This document shows positions 5,359 to 5,846 of a stretch of DNA of 5,846 nucleotides, in pieces; position 1 is the first letter of the stretch, and the number at the start of each line of letters is the position of its first letter. The stretch spans positions 1 to 5,846 of the forward strand of contig JAJZCX010000104.1 of assembly GCA_021851625.1 (NCBI GenBank), written 5' to 3'. The notes under the pieces are model-generated. The model had not been told where the DNA came from. It made no database searches and saw nothing but the letters and a program-made list of their open reading frames with translations. A program made the translations under genes and the position numbers. Origin of the DNA: Acidobacteriota bacterium (GTDB taxonomy: Bacteria > Acidobacteriota > Terriglobia > Terriglobales > Acidobacteriaceae).

Positions 5359-5846
5359 ATGCAGAAAATAATCCAACAAGACGGACGACTTTGGCGAAGC
5401 TGGAAGAATCATGGGGCCACAGCCATTGCCGTGCTGGGTACGGCGGCGGTGATCACACCGCTGTTGGCAATCTTTGCCTATCTCGTTTACAAAGGCGCTA
5501 GTTCGCTGAACTGGGATTTTTTCACGCAGGTTCCCAAACCCGTGGGCGAAATGGGCGGCGGCATGGAGAATGCCATTCTCGGCTCCGGCGTGTTGCTGGC
5601 CGTGGCTAGCGCGATTGGCATTCCTGTGGGCATCGCTTCTGGTGTGTATCTGGCGGAGTTTGGACGCAAGAGTGTGCTGGCCAACCTAGTGCGCTTTACC
5701 GCCGACGTGTTGAACGGCGTGCCGTCGATTGTGGTGGGCATCGCGGTGTACTCGTTGATCGTGGTGCCGCAACTGCATTTTTCCGCGCTCTCTGGCGGCG
5801 TGGCGCTGGGCATCATGATGATTCCCACGGTGACGCGCACGACGGA
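5359..5846 (+). CDS. pstA: Phosphate ABC transporter permease PstA (N-terminal part)
   Basis: This is the second permease subunit of the PstSCAB phosphate importer, cut by the right edge after 162 full codons (the family is usually near 290). It begins MQKIIQQDGRLW, has a first membrane helix at about 21-43 (IAVLGTAAVITPLLAIFAYL), a periplasmic stretch containing NWDFFTQVPKP and the Gly/Met-rich GEMGGGMENAILGS, then helices including a GIPVGIASGVYLAEF segment and LNGVPSIVVGIAVYSLIV, the PstA counterpart of the PstC IPS-VYG motif. The last residues, IPTVTRTT, lie just before the EAA loop, which is outside the window. The ribosome binding site GAGG (5351-5354) overlaps the pstC stop codon (5350-5352), and the ATG is only 6 bases beyond that stop, so translation is probably coupled. 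pstB and phoU would be expected to the right. Confidence 0.93.
   Translation, partial: MQKIIQQDGRLWRSWKNHGATAIAVLGTAAVITPLLAIFAYLVYKGASSLNWDFFTQVPKPVGEMGGGMENAILGSGVLLAVASAIGIPVGIASGVYLAEFGRKSVLANLVRFTADVLNGVPSIVVGIAVYSLIVVPQLHFSALSGGVALGIMMIPTVTRTT

Noticed and set aside
4738..5412. A 224-codon open frame on the minus strand, antisense to pstC
   Set aside because: Its product is dominated by Gln, Arg, His and Ala with no domain, which is the usual mirror image of a hydrophobic GC-rich membrane gene; pstC on the other strand is unmistakable.
5487..5840. A 117-codon minus-strand frame opposite pstA
   Set aside because: It lies entirely within the clear pstA frame and has no ribosome binding site or recognisable domain.

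Overview
The window reads like ordinary chromosome of a Gram-negative soil-type bacterium, most likely an acidobacterium (class Terriglobia). This is inferred from the moderately GC-rich coding style, frequent GTG starts, a hopanoid/ceramide-type family 21 glycosyltransferase, a DedA-rhodanese fusion, and two secreted proteins that resemble, from memory, uncharacterised acidobacterial families. No database search was possible, so the phylum call is tentative. No mobile element, CRISPR array, tRNA or rRNA was seen.

Layout. Bases 1-672 (+) hold the C-terminal part of a membrane glycosyltransferase of the HpnI / ceramide glucosyltransferase type. A near-consensus promoter (688-716) then leads into 795-1754 (+), a DedA-family membrane protein fused to a C-terminal rhodanese domain. 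A strong inverted repeat (1773-1806) separates this gene from two minus-strand genes that converge on it: 2589-1810, a putative small outer-membrane beta-barrel protein, and, upstream of it in transcription, 3669-2722, an exported protein of unknown function. The latter is divergent from 3786-4169 (+), a RidA-family enamine/imine deaminase. After a 124-base gap come pstC (4294-5352, +) and pstA (5359 to the right edge, +), the two permease subunits of the high-affinity phosphate ABC transporter. pstA is cut by the window end.

How the genes fit together. The left pair (lipid glycosyltransferase, DedA) may both act on membrane lipids. DedA proteins are linked to lipid-carrier and phospholipid flipping, but the physical link here is only adjacency and each may have its own promoter. 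The two minus-strand genes are both envelope or exported proteins of unknown role. RidA is a housekeeping metabolite-damage enzyme. pstC and pstA are certainly one operon (6-base gap, with the pstA ribosome binding site overlapping the pstC stop). No pstS lies directly upstream of pstC, and a possible but weak Pho-box-like direct repeat sits in the gap in front of pstC.

Nothing here is convincingly a new system. The points most worth a second look are the DedA-rhodanese fusion, in which the residues corresponding to the arginine pair needed in E. coli DedA proteins are Lys and Asn, the two uncharacterised envelope proteins, and the pst operon that begins with pstC.
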